Assembly (NCBI GenBank): GCA_029204225.1
Contig: CM055092.1
Span: 58,450,698 to 58,514,697, forward strand
DNA: 64,000 nt
From: Diphasiastrum complanatum
Lineage: Eukaryota; Streptophyta; Lycopodiopsida; Lycopodiales; Lycopodiaceae
Direction: 5' to 3'
Shown in pieces: positions 30,715-41,074 of the stretch. Below the pieces are notes generated by a model, which was not told the origin of the DNA, searched no databases, and was given only the letters and a program-made list of their open reading frames with translations. The position numbers and the translations under genes were made by a program. Every line of letters starts with the position of its first letter. Within the stretch, counting starts at the first letter, position 1.

Positions 30715-31439
30715 TTTTGGTGGGGGACACTGTTGGAGGGTTTGCGGATCTCAAGGCAACCCTAACCCCAGTTAATTAGTGAGATGGATTTGGCACCCTG
30801 CGTGTGTAAGTCCAACCCGATGATCACATAGTTATTTGATTAGTTACAAGTCAATAAAAGGACTTTAGGCCTTTTTGCGGGACTTTTAATGTCGCAGGGC
30901 CTAAATGTCAAGTTAGTGAATAAAGTTGGGTTTCCCTCCAATTTGGATGGTTCTCACTCTTTTTTAAATTTGAATGATTAGGGAGGCAGAAATGGACCAA
31001 TAGGATTCAGAAGCCAGGGTCCTCTTCTCTACTATAAAAAGGGACCAACTCGAATTCCTACACATGTTCATTTTCTCATTTCAATAAAGCAGATTGGTTC
31101 TCTTCTGAAGTGGATTGATGAATGTCCTTGCTCTCTATCACTTTTCCTCCATCTCTCATGCGTTATTTGTGTTTTGCTAATTGTTGCATCTGATTGTTAT
31201 TGGGATTGCATATTGTTATACCTTTTATGAGAGAGAAAGAGTAAGCTATCTTTGTTGTGGATCATAGTATTAATGGATGTAGTGTTAATTCTTATGGTTA
31301 ATGGATGTTAGAGTTAGATTTGGATCTTCCATTCATGCTAAAATCTGAACTATACTATCACTCTCATGGGAACGAATCTATGTGTGACAACTAACTTCGT
31401 CTCTTTGATGCTAGATTGATTAGATCTTGGATTCAGGTT
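30715..31439 (+). mobile_element. Gypsy-2 polypurine tract and 3' LTR
   Basis: GGTGGGGGACAC directly precedes TGTTGGAGGG at 30731, the LTR start. A TATA box, ACTATAAAAAGG (31031), and a CAATAAAG poly(A)-type signal (about 31083) give the expected U3-R order. The LTR ends near 31439, where copia integrase sequence begins. No second LTR copy is visible. Confidence 0.7.
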
Positions 31440-32643
31440 AGGCAAGGAAAGAAACCCACTACAAACATGTTTGTGAGTCATGTGCTTTGTCTAAGTCACA
31501 TAGACTACCTTATACTAGATCTACAATGCTTTTTCATCTTGTACATTCGGATATTCATGGATTTACTACAATTAGCAATAGTGGAGCTAAGATGTATGTA
31601 ACATTCATTCATGATTTTAGTAGATTTTGTTGGATCTATCTACTAAAGAACAAGGATGAAGTGTATGATGTCTTTATCAAGTTCAAGAATGCAAAGGAGA
31701 ACCAATTTTTCACAAAGATCAAGTGCTTAAGGAGTGACAATGGTGGTGAGTACATATCTACCAAGTTCAAGGCCTTTTGTGATGAGCATGGGATCAAGAG
31801 GGAGCATACAACATCAAGGACCCCACAACAAAATGGAGTGGCTGAAAGGAAGAATAGGACTTTATGTAAAAGTGCTAAAGCCATGAGGTTAAGTGCTAAT
31901 CTTGACAAACCATTTTGGAATCAAGCTTTGTTGTGTGCCAATTTCTTGTGCAATACGTGGCGGAGTGCTATTTTGGATGGAAGGACACCTTTTGAGATGC
32001 TATTCAAGAGTAGGCCGAGTGTCAACTTTCTAAGAACTTTTGGATGCACATGCTATGTCAACATTACTCTTGATGATAGGACCAAGGAGGATCCATCTTC
32101 AAGAAGAGGTATTTTTGTTGAATATAGTGAGGTGATTAAAGTCTACAAAGATTACATTCCTTCTACTAGCAAAGTGATTGTTGGTAGAGATGTCATCTTT
32201 GATGATGAGAACATTCCAAAAGTGTCTTCAAGCATGATTGATGGTAATGTGTATGGATCTAACATTCTTGATGTTGATGAAAAGGATCCTACTTTGGATG
32301 GTGATGATGATGGACCTTCATCAAGTCAAAAGCCAAGGAGAACATCAAGGGAAAGATAAGTACCTTCAAGGTTCCCATATGATCAAAAGGGTAAGCGATT
32401 AGTTTCTGAAAATTATGTTGCTTTCCTAACTCTTTGGATGAGCCTACAAGTGTAGATCAAGCAAGGAAAGAAGATGAGTGTATCCAAGCAATGGATCTTG
32501 AGTATCAAACTCTTATGAAGAATGGAACATGGAGATTGGTGGAGTTGCCTAAGGACAAAAAAGCTACTGGATGCAAAGATGGATCTATCAACAAGTACAA
32601 GACAAGGTTAGTAGCAAAAAGATATGCTCAACAACAAGGGATT
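31440..32643 (+). pseudogene. Copia B integrase to RT start (plus-strand copy)
   Basis: Contains SKSHRLPYTR, LVHSDIHGF (first Asp), FIHDFSRFCWIYLL (His for the second Asp of FIDDFSR, not a catalytic site), LRSDNGGEY, RTPQQNGVAERKN, DKPFWNQALLCANFLCN, FGCTCYVNI, then the RT start DEPTSVDQARKEDECIQAMD, LVAKRYAQQQGI. The copy is cut at 32643 by another LTR before the polymerase core. It is inverted and highly similar to 14700-15880, where the same residues are broken by indels. Here the integrase frame is open for about 290 codons. Confidence 0.92.
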
Positions 32644-33600
32644 GTTGGATTATTCTCCTTCTTACTAATCAACTAATCGATTTTTAATCGTCATCCATTG
32701 TTTATCCAGTTCTACGGATTTTTTCACGTTCTTTTATAGTTTGTAGATTTACAAGTGTTTTTACATAGTTTGCAAAAATACACGGAGTTTGACTACAGTG
32801 CCGCATTTTCATTTTCTCGCACTTTGTATTTTTCGCCTGTCAGGAATCTCATCTAGAATCACAATGTTGTATTTTTCGCATTTTAGCAACATTGTTGCCT
32901 GTCAGGATTTGCGAGCAAATATGCAGAGTTGCATTTTTTGCTTTTTCCAAAGTGCCTCAAATGTTAAGGAAATGACTCTGGCAAAGTGTGGGGGCAACCC
33001 TAGAAGAGATTTTAAGACACAGTCGAGTTTTTTGCAAAATGCCGACACTGTCGTTTTTTTGCGACAGTGTCGCCTGTGGCTGTTTTAGTTCACTTCTGCA
33101 TAAGTGACAGTTTGGTTCATTTATGCAGACAGACTGTTTACGACCAATTTCCACCGCTTATCAGCAATCAATGACAAGGAACCGAATGGATGCTAGCGGA
33201 CACCAGCCAGTTGGCAATCGTAATTGACGACCTTATTTCTTAGTATAAATAGTTGTTCATATTCATACAACTGATCCATCAACTTAAGATCAAGCATTTG
33301 AATAGTTAGCTCTCTCTCTCTCTCTCTCAAGCCTGCGAGCTTGAACACTCCCAAGCATTCTAGCTCACTTCTTAGAGTTGTTTTAGAGATTGCTATTGCG
33401 CTAGTGCTTATCAACATTGCGCTTAATTTAGACTTTCATTTTAGCCGCTTAGAGATAGCATAGAGTACGCGGCTTTGATCCGCAACTTATTGTACTCATT
33501 TACTTCTGTTTTGTTTTCATACTAAATCAATACTATCTTTTATTGCGTTCAGCTTCGTCTCAGAATGTATTCGTTTCTATAGTTCTTCGTGACAAATTGT
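32644..33600 (+). mobile_element. LTR-like sequence of an unassigned element
   Basis: Starts TGTTGGATTATT exactly where copia B breaks. It contains GTATAAATAG (33243-33252), a pyrimidine-rich CTCTCTCTC leader and many TTTTTCGC / GTGTCGCC motifs. Similar motif-rich sequence occurs at 59000-59060 and 63840-63990, suggesting one family. The right end is not defined. Confidence 0.5.
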
Positions 33601-33714
33601 TTGTTTGATAATTCAATGCTTTATTGTTTGGCTACGTCATCACTGTAGTACTAATGATTTCAAAGTTAGTTACGATAAGATCAAACATGATTTCTATCAT
33701 TATTGTTTTTGTTT

Positions 33715-34146
33715 GAAATTGACTCAGATTGGGCTGGATACAAGAAAATCCACTTCTGGTTACTTATGTTTTTTTGTAGGAGGACCCATTTTATGGAACA
33801 GTCAAAAGTCTACTGAGTCTGAACATGTCACAACCACCTTTATAGTAGATGAAGTGTTTTGGCTCAGAAGATTATTACAAGATCTGAAATTTCAACAAAT
33901 TAGATCAATCGCATCGCACTTCCTTAATCAAAACTGCATTGCACTTTTTTGAACCCATGAACTCACTCTAGAATTAAACATATCAAAGTTCAATTTTAGT
34001 TTTTAAGAGAGAAAATTCAAAAGAAAGAAGTTGAATCAATCTACTATTACACCGATAGTATGTTGGCTAATATATTAACAAAATTATATTCTAAAAAGAG
34101 GCATACTACCTTAGTTAGTATGTTGAATTTTTATTTAGGTTTTTAG
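33715..34146 (+). pseudogene. Copia RNase H fragment
   Basis: DSDWAG, a shift, then DTRKSTSGYLCFFVGGPILW, SQKSTESEHVTTTFIVDEVF, WLRRLLQDLK, and after shifts KHIKVQF, REKIQKKEVE, MLANILTKLY and HTTLVSMLNFYLGF-stop. This is the RNase H domain of a copia lineage distinct from A, B and C. Many shifts mark it as old. Confidence 0.8.
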
Positions 34147-34156
34147 TAGTAAGCTT

Positions 34157-34700
34157 AAGGGGGAAGTGTTGGAGGTTAATCTTACTCCTACTCACCTAAT
34201 TCTATCTTCTGGGAACTCTTATCCACTATACATACTCTCTCATTATAATAGCTTACAGAAATGAACTATTATTTGTGACAGTTTGTAGTTTTACGTGTCT
34301 ATTCAAACAATTTGTAGAAATACAAGAATATTTAAAACATAGCAAAGGTAGTCTCGATTTGACTCCAACACTCAATATTCGAATTCAAGTCAGATGATTC
34401 TCATTGAATTGACTATTGATTATCGACCATCCACTTGACTATCAACTTGTCTTGTTGACCATAATCATGGTACCACTCCAAATGGAATATTCTCTCTACT
34501 AAATCCAATGCAGACTACGTCATTGTTCGATCATGCTACTGTATACATATACTTATCATTGTCTGCTTATTGACTACAGTTCAAAATGTAGATCAAATTA
34601 ATCTCTTCCTATAAACACTCACTTAGAGTTGAACACATCATTTACAGACATTAGAATCTGAAGTGCTTGGTTTATAGTCGTGATCGATAAAAAAAAAGCG
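34157..34700 (+). mobile_element. Polypurine tract and 3' LTR of the copia RNase H fragment
   Basis: AAGGGGGAAG (34157-34166) is followed by TGTTGGAGGTTAATC at 34167, the expected tract-LTR junction just after the RNase H stop. The right border is not seen. Confidence 0.65.
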
Positions 34701-34708
34701 TTGATCCT

Positions 34709-34987
34709 CTAAAACCATGCTCTAGTAGACTGCTTCAAACCATAAAGTGCTCTATGAAGTTTACATTCATGATTTTTTTTTTTTCCGAAATTATAACCTC
34801 CAGGTTGCATCATGTAAATATCTTCTTTGATAACTCCATTGAGATGTGTTGTATGTACATCCATTTGATGTATCTCTAGATCGGCTGCAACAGCAAACGA
34901 CAATAGAAGTTTGATTGAAGAATGTTTAACTACTGGATTGAAAGCCTCAGTGTAGTCAACGTTATGTATCTGCAAAAATCCTCTCAC
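34709..34987 (-). pseudogene. Copia reverse transcriptase fragment
   Basis: Leftward: DYTEAFNPVVKHSSIKLLLS, FAVAADLEIHQMDVHTTHLN, EDIYMMQPGGY, LHRALYGLKQSTRAWF, then a stop. This is the palm-proximal RT segment between the K-A-R-L-V-A-KG block and YVDD. The catalytic YVDD is not present. The upstream end is bounded by a GT microsatellite. Confidence 0.85.
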
Positions 34988-35008
34988 GACAAGTCATATC
35001 TATGTATA

Positions 35009-35018
35009 TGTGTGTGTG

Positions 35019-35113
<95 letters not shown>
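35009..35113. repeat. GT/GC microsatellite
   Basis: (GT)n with an internal CGTG block, about 105 bases, alternating purine-pyrimidine throughout. Confidence 0.97.
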
Positions 35114-35117
<4 letters not shown>

Positions 35118-35357
35118 ATACTAGTTGCTTGTGCACGTCGATGATGGGAAATGGGCGGCGCATTGCCCAGATGGCGTGGCCAGGCTGTATATATTGTGTA
35201 TAACCCACTAATGGCGTAGCTCTGTATCCAAAAAAAAAAAAATTCCACATTAAATCCATTCTTTTATGGGCCCTACCCTCAATGCACATGAATGTATATA
35301 TGTGTGGGGAGATGCACTTTTCCCATACATAAACAAAAGTTATAACTAAAAAACGTG

Positions 35358-35476
35358 TCAAAAGAGGATGTATGCTTCTTGGTTTCCAAGGGGAGGCTCA
35401 AACTTGAGACCAAAGAAACTTTGGATGTCAAGATAATCAATTGAGCCAACACCCTTGACTCAAAAGAGGATGTATG
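35358..35476 (-). mobile_element. 85-bp tRNA-like retroposon with 17-bp target duplication
   Basis: The 17-mer TCAAAAGAGGATGTATG occurs at 35358-35374 and 35460-35476, flanking 85 bases (35375-35459). Read on the minus strand, the insert holds TGGCTCAATTG, a perfect fit to the RNA polymerase III A box (TRGYNNANNNG). 44 bases later is AGTTTGAGCCT, close to the B box (GGTTCGANTCC). This spacing is that of a tRNA gene. The insert ends without a poly(A) tail. It is best read as a very short tRNA-derived SINE or a retrotransposed tRNA-like RNA mobilised by a LINE. Confidence 0.7.
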
Positions 35477-35499
35477 GGGTGGGCACCCCATACATCCTC
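35466..35499. repeat. Perfect hairpin, 16-bp arms, 2-base loop
   Basis: Arms at 35466-35481 and 35484-35499 are exact inverse complements (GAGGATGTATGGGGTG). The left arm overlaps the right target duplication of the tRNA-like insert. Confidence 0.95.
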
Positions 35500-35519
35500 A
35501 ATTTTTAATTCAACAAATG

Positions 35520-35573
35520 TGTATGCATGGGTGAGGGGAGGAGGATGCATGGGTCCCCTCACCCATGCATACA
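35520..35573. repeat. Perfect hairpin, 20-bp arms, 14-base loop
   Basis: Arms 35520-35539 and 35554-35573 are exact inverse complements and contain ATGCATGGGTGAGG. The loop carries another GGATGCATGGG, so the motif is used three times. Confidence 0.95.
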
Positions 35574-35869
35574 AAAGTGTATGTAAGTTTATATATATCT
35601 ATACTAGTAGAAAGTGCCCGTCGTTGACGGACAATGGCAGCCGATCTAGGCGACGGCCGATGATTTGAAAATTGAGTATCTCGTTGACGGGCGATGATTT
35701 TTCGATGATTTGGAAATTTAGTATGTCCTTGTTGACGGGTGGAAGATGTATGTGTGTACGTGGCCGAAGTGTGCCAGCCGACGTATCGCATTGTTCGGGA
35801 GGGGAAGGCGTTTTTTGGGAGGGGGAGCCATTTTTTAGGAGGGGGAGGAGGAGTGTCGTATTTTTTTGG

Positions 35870-37260
35870 AGGCGGAGGGCCAATGTTGCGAAAAATTCCC
35901 TGAAGGTTTCGTGAAAATCACTGAAGCTTTCGTGAAAATATCTCAAAAAAAATTTCAGAAGGCTTCGCAAAAATCTCGATGCCTCCACGAAAATACCTCG
36001 AAACGCAAAAAGGCCTCGAAAATCTCGCAAAAATTTCGAACAAATCGGCGGGAGGCCCTCGAAGAATGTGACACTGACCCTAAAAAAAATACCTCAAACC
36101 TCAAAAAGTACCTTGAAAATATTTCCAAAAATTGAAATCTTTAAAAATTTGTCTCTCCACAAATTGAGACACTGACCCTCAAAAGTACCTCGAAATACAT
36201 CAAAATACCTCGCCACAAATTGAGACACTGACCCTCGAAAGTACCTCAAAATACCTCGATATACCTCGAGAAGTACCTCAGAAAATTAAAACATTGACCC
36301 TCGAAAGTACCTCAAAATGTACCGCACATACTTCCACAAATTCGCGTCTTGAGTCTCCAAAAATTCGTCTCCACAAATTGACAATGACCCTCGAAATGTA
36401 CCTCAAAAATTTGGAGTCCAAAAATTGAGTCTCAAAAATTTGGAGACTCCAAATTTTGGAGTCTAGAAAAATTTGAGTTTGGAGTCTCTTCACAAAATTT
36501 CGTCTTTGCACAAATTGTCTCGAAAATTTGAAGACTTAAAAAATGACACGAAAATTTTAAGGCAAGCAAATTTCCAAATCTCGAAAATTTCATGTCTAAA
36601 AAATTTGCTTACCTCAAAATTTTTGTCTCTCGACAAATTGTGTCTCAAAAATTTAGAGACTCCAAAATTCAAGTTTTGAGTCTCGAAAATTTCGTGTATC
36701 AAAAATTTCGAGACTTTAAACAATGAACTCTCCAAGAATTTGAGTTTTGAGTCTCAAAAAATTCGTGTCTCCAAAAATTGAAACCTCAAAATGTACCTCA
36801 AAAATATCTCCAAAAATTTGTGTCTTGAGTCTCCAAAAATTCGTTCCTCCACAAATTGAGTCTCAACAATTTGGAGTCTCCAAAAATTGAGTCTCGAAAA
36901 TACCTCAAAAAGTACCTAGAAAGCACCTCAAAATACCTCGATATGTACATTGAGAATAAATTCAAAAATTCGTGTCTTGAGTCTTTAAAATTTCGCCTCT
37001 CCACAAATTGACAATGACCCTCGAAATTGAGTCTCCAAAAATTGAGTCTCAAAAATTTGGAAACTCCAAATTTTCGAGTCTAAAAAATTTTGAGTTTCGA
37101 GTCTCTCCACAAATTGTCTCGAAAATTTAGAGACTCAAAAAATTCAAGTTTCGAGTCTCGAAAATCTCGAGATTCAAAATTTTTGTCACTCCACAAATTG
37201 TGTCTCAAAAATTTAGAGACTCCAAAAATTCCAGTTTCAAGTCTTGGAAATATTTGTGAA
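35870..37260. repeat. Self-complementary GAGTCTC-AAAATTT-GAGACTC repeat field
   Basis: About 1.4 kb built from short related pieces: GAGTCTC, CTCGAAAATTT, TTTGGAGACTC, CACAAATTG, AAGTACCTC, GACACTGACCCTC. Inverted pairs form small hairpins, for example GAGTCTC at 36427-36433 with GAGACTC at 36443-36449. A longer unit of about 58 bases (CCACAAATTGAGACACTGAC onward) repeats in tandem at about 36154 and 36211. Open frames here come from the repeats and are not taken as genes. Confidence 0.85.
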
Positions 37261-37419
37261 TTCTATCTCTCTTGCGAAATTTTCGCAAAAAATTCTCTCT
37301 CTCAAAAATTTCGTGAAAAATTTCGAGAGAATTAAATTTTCCGAGAGACAGAGAGTACTTTGCAAAGGTGTGTGTGAGAAAAATTCTCTGAATTCGAGTC
37401 GAGTGTGTGTGTGTGTTCG

Positions 37420-37462
<43 letters not shown>

Positions 37463-37490
37463 CGCGCGCGCGCACGCACGCGTGCGGATT
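37420..37490. repeat. GA microsatellite followed by alternating GC tract
   Basis: (GA)n at about 37421-37460 runs into GTGCGCGCGCGCGCACGCAC (from 37460), a purine-pyrimidine alternating stretch. Confidence 0.95.
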
Positions 37491-39232
37491 TGACGATTTT
37501 TTTTTAGGGTTTTTTCGTAGCTAGGATTTTTGAGATTTTCAAATAAAAAAAATAGCTGACTGAATGATTGATTCTTTTGTGCAAAAAAAACTTGAAAATT
37601 CAGATTTTATCTTGTTATAATTATCATGGCCACCTTATCCATCATGTGAATTTTGAACTGGTCGGGATCTCGAAATGGATTAGGTGCATGAAATTTATCA
37701 CCACTTATCAATCAGTAGGTATGTAAGGACAATGCAGTGAAAAGATGATCAGAAATTGAGAAGTGTAGGGCGGGGTATGAATATTACTGAGGGCAGCTTC
37801 CATTGAAGGTGAAAAGCATTTCTAAGATGAGCATGGGCATGACGTCATTTCTTCTTAGTCGCTATTTTCTTTATAATACTCCTCCTTGTTTAAATCGTGC
37901 AAGCAAATTAGCCATGTTCCAATTGAATATGAGAAGACATCAATCCTATAATAACAACAATAATAATTCCAGAAATATATTTGCTTATCTTAGGCCAAGC
38001 AAAATATGTGAATAGAATCCTCAGTATTTCTATGTCTGCTTCTTCTTTTGTGCATCAAGACGACGGGGACTTTTATGAGGGGATAATGATGGCAGCTCGA
38101 TGAGATGGATCCACGAGCGTAATGGTCAGAATAGCCGCCAGTTGTCAACAATGATGTCTCAAGATTTTTTTTTCCACCATATAATGTTGAAAATTATATG
38201 CTAGCCCGAACCGATGATACTCATCAAAGTCCCCGTCACCTTCTAATCACTTTTTGTATAGATGCATTTATTACACCAGATGCTTTCACCTGATGTATTT
38301 ATTACACCTGATGTTTAACCGCTGTTAACACTGCCTGTCTTAGTGAAAGAGCACCTGATCTGACTGATGTTCCCATAGCATTACATCATTTGCTCAAATA
38401 AGAGAGAAATTTGGTCTTCAAAGGTGTTGCTAATTGTAACGGCTGCATGAGAGCAAAAATAATATCCCTATAATGATGCCAATGGCAGTCCGAGGTGTGA
38501 TGTCAAAAGTCTCCTTCATCCCTCACATTCATGCATATTCTAAAGATTTATGTCTGTTTTATCAAATCCAGTGCCATTCCTCTCATTGATTGTTGAACCA
38601 CTAACAGAATGCCATGCGTGCGTATCCGGCAAGCCCGACCTGATGAACCTGTTCAACAATCTGTGAAGCAAGAGCAAGAGCAGATCCTGCAGTTTTCTCA
38701 CCCATAGTAATCAGAACGCAACCAAGCAGCCTGACTATTGACACGTTTCAGAGCAGTAGTGGGCTAGCCGCTTGTGAGTAGTGCAACACATTAATCAACT
38801 TGGTCAGATTGTTGCATCGTACACATGGAGAGAGCAGTCTGCAAACAGTTGCGATCCAGCCAGAGAGAGAGAGAGAGAGGAAAAACTCAGAAAGTATGGA
38901 AAATCTGACAATAACACATCAATCTTCTGCTAGGGGAGAATTCTGCTCTCGAACTCTCTCTTAAACTATGTCTTTATCAAATCAAAGGAAAAATTATTTT
39001 ATTCTTTTGAAGAAACCTCCTCCCTCTCATCTTCAGATCGGGTTTCATTTGTTTCTTCTGACCTATTTTCCATGGCTACTAAATCCTTGCTCCCATCCAC
39101 CCTTTCTCTATCTCCAAGAATTGGCAAGCTCTTCATCATGAATGAGGAGTGCGTGAAAACAAAAAACTTGAATCGCCTTTTGGTTTTGATCTAGAAAGAC
39201 GGTGATGTTATGATCTGCCAAGAAGTTGTGAT

Positions 39233-39295
<63 letters not shown>

Positions 39296-39590
39296 TGCCA
39301 AGAAGAGAGAGATTCTCATCGGGACCATGGGTAGAGGATTTCATGCTGGCCCAGCGATGGCGCAGGAGCACAGGATCTTGATTGAGGAGTTGGTGATGAG
39401 CATTGCATTGCACTTGAGAGGGAGGAAATGAGAGATGGATCTTGGAGAGGGAGGGACGGAGAGACAAAGAGGGAGAGATATTTAGAAAATTGTTAGTAAG
39501 TTACATAGATCTACTATTATCAACCTTGTTGTAGTTGCATTGGTTCAATCCTTATATAGAGTTGGAATGTAACTAATCACATGTAGTGGA
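37491..39590. other. No recognisable gene; short inverted and simple repeats
   Basis: No domain-bearing frame. An inverted pair with GACGGGGACTTT at about 38062 and AAAGTCCCCGTC at about 38227 has roughly 30-base imperfect arms spanning about 185 bases, MITE-like. TTTATTACACC(A/T)GATG is repeated at about 38268-38320. (GA)n tracts lie at about 38862 and 39234-39291. Confidence 0.6.
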
Positions 39591-39597
39591 TCAGAAT

Positions 39598-40374
39598 TCA
39601 CTCCTCATCATCATAGTCAATGCCCGGTACCAAGTCTTCGGTTTCAAAATCAACAATGTCAGAGAACTCAGTAATGGTGCCTGACAATAGTCAAAGCACC
39701 TCATCCTCATGATAATCGAAAAAAACACATAAATTTGTCGTTGTAATATACACATCTTCATTGATATAATATTTTGGCAAATCAAAAAAGCATTTAGAAT
39801 CTTCATTGGCAATATTTTTCTCAATGAAAGCATCCCTCAACATATCAATATCTACACTCAAACATTCAGTGTCTTTATCAGGAGTATCTACAAAGAAATG
39901 ACTGATATTCTTTATGGAATGTTCAGTAGTGGAGGATGAAGGGATCTCAGTATCAAGAATCGAAGTATCTGACTCTACTGGGATTTGTACCAAAAGGAAA
40001 AACACAAATTCGGTCTGATACTCTAGAAAACAACATTTTCGATTACAAACATTACATTCACTGGAATTCTTAAATTGATCAAAAAGTTTTGTGTACATCC
40101 TCTCTAGCCGCTGCTTATAATGGAGAAAAGTATGTACGAGATCAGTGAAATGCATAAACGACAAATTAGATGTAGAGATTGGAGGGATACTGACTATATC
40201 CCTGAATCTGATATACTGGTCATAAAAAACATCAGGACTCTGTTGTGCCATACTGAACACATTTAGAAAAGGCTAGAAGAGGGACTTGAAGTACTCTATG
40301 TGCTCAGCTATACCGAACTCAGAGACAAAACTGGACAACAAACGCTCATGCCTAGGATCAGAGGAGGAAGCCAT
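39598..40374 (-). pseudogene. Unrecognised ~258-residue ORF with two stops
   Basis: From ATG 40374 one frame runs to TGA 39598, broken by a TAG (about 40274) and a TGA (39691-39693). Pieces: SDPRHERLLSSFVSEFGIAE, HIEYFKSLF, QSPDVFYDQYIRFRDIVSIP, DLVHTFLHYKQRLERMYTKL, CNVCNRKCCF (a Cys cluster), an acidic middle (DTPDKDTECLSVDIDML) and a very acidic end (DFETEDLVPGIDYDDEE). No known domain was recognised. A promoter-like region with a minus-strand TATA box lies upstream. It may be the product of a non-autonomous LTR element or a captured gene. The frame is too long and biased to be chance. Confidence 0.5.
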
Positions 40375-41073
40375 TGAATAGTATCAGTTTTGTGCGAGAG
40401 GGGAATAACCTAAGATAAAGGGATAACACTATGCACCCACAGAAGCGATATGTATGAACGACATATTGCTCTTGTGCGGACAAAGAAAGAGGTTACAAGA
40501 AGGGAACAAACAGGGCATGCATAGAAGTGATACGTGATGAAAATAGATATAAAATACGCGTGCAGCGAACCGATATGAGCGAAACCCGAGAAAGTTGAAA
40601 AAAATGTCTTTTTGGGGATCGTGTCCTTTATAGTCGTCTCACATATGCGAGTCAATGGTCAACGGCCCATGTGTCGTACAATGATTTGCTCAAAATCCTC
40701 CACACGTGTGAAGTCATACAAAAGCCATGTGTCGCATTCTGATTCATTGGAGTATGACACGTGTCGATGTTTGATATGTGAACTTTCAACATGTGAACGT
40801 CACGTGGCGATCTCTGATTGGGTGCCTTTGTTCATGCATGTGACCGCACACGTGCGAAAAAATCGAGTACACATATTCGCGAGCTCGGAGTCAGTTTCAC
40901 TTGTTTTCTTCCGATTTTTGAGCCATATCGCTTCTCTGCGCCCTCTTTCCTCCTTGATCTTCGTCTCCTTCTCCGTGCGCACAAGAGCAATATTACGACC
41001 GTACATATTGTTTCTGTGCACCGTTAGCTTCTATCTCGTTACTGTAGGAAAGGTTCTACGAATTCTTCCTTAG
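40375..41073 (-). promoter_or_regulatory. LTR or promoter-like region with several G-boxes
   Basis: The minus strand has ACTATAAAGGACAC (about 40622-40635), a TATA box about 250 bases before the ORF ATG. Further upstream are CACACGTGTG (40701-40710), GACACGTGTC (40756-40765), TCACGTGGCG (about 40800) and GCACACGTGCG (about 40847), a cluster of CACGTG cores. The region fits U3 sequence of an LTR; its ends were not found. Confidence 0.5.
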
Positions 41074-41074
41074 A

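Noticed and set aside
34922-35361. Long open frames with Cys-Val or His-Thr runs
   Set aside because: They come from the (GT)n tract; no conserved domain.
35375-35459. Functional tRNA gene
   Set aside because: A box fits, but the B box deviates, acceptor-stem pairing was not evident, and the target duplication marks it as an inserted retrosequence.
36278-37335. Several open frames of 68-84 codons (Phe/Leu/Arg or Lys/Ser rich) on both strands
   Set aside because: They are by-products of the short self-complementary repeats; peptides mirror the repeat unit.
37803-38015. 70-codon plus-strand frame with an Asn run
   Set aside because: Short, low complexity, no domain and no flanking gene structure.
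39108-39467. 119-codon frame with a Ser-Leu run
   Set aside because: The run is the (GA)n microsatellite read in frame; flanks show no domain.
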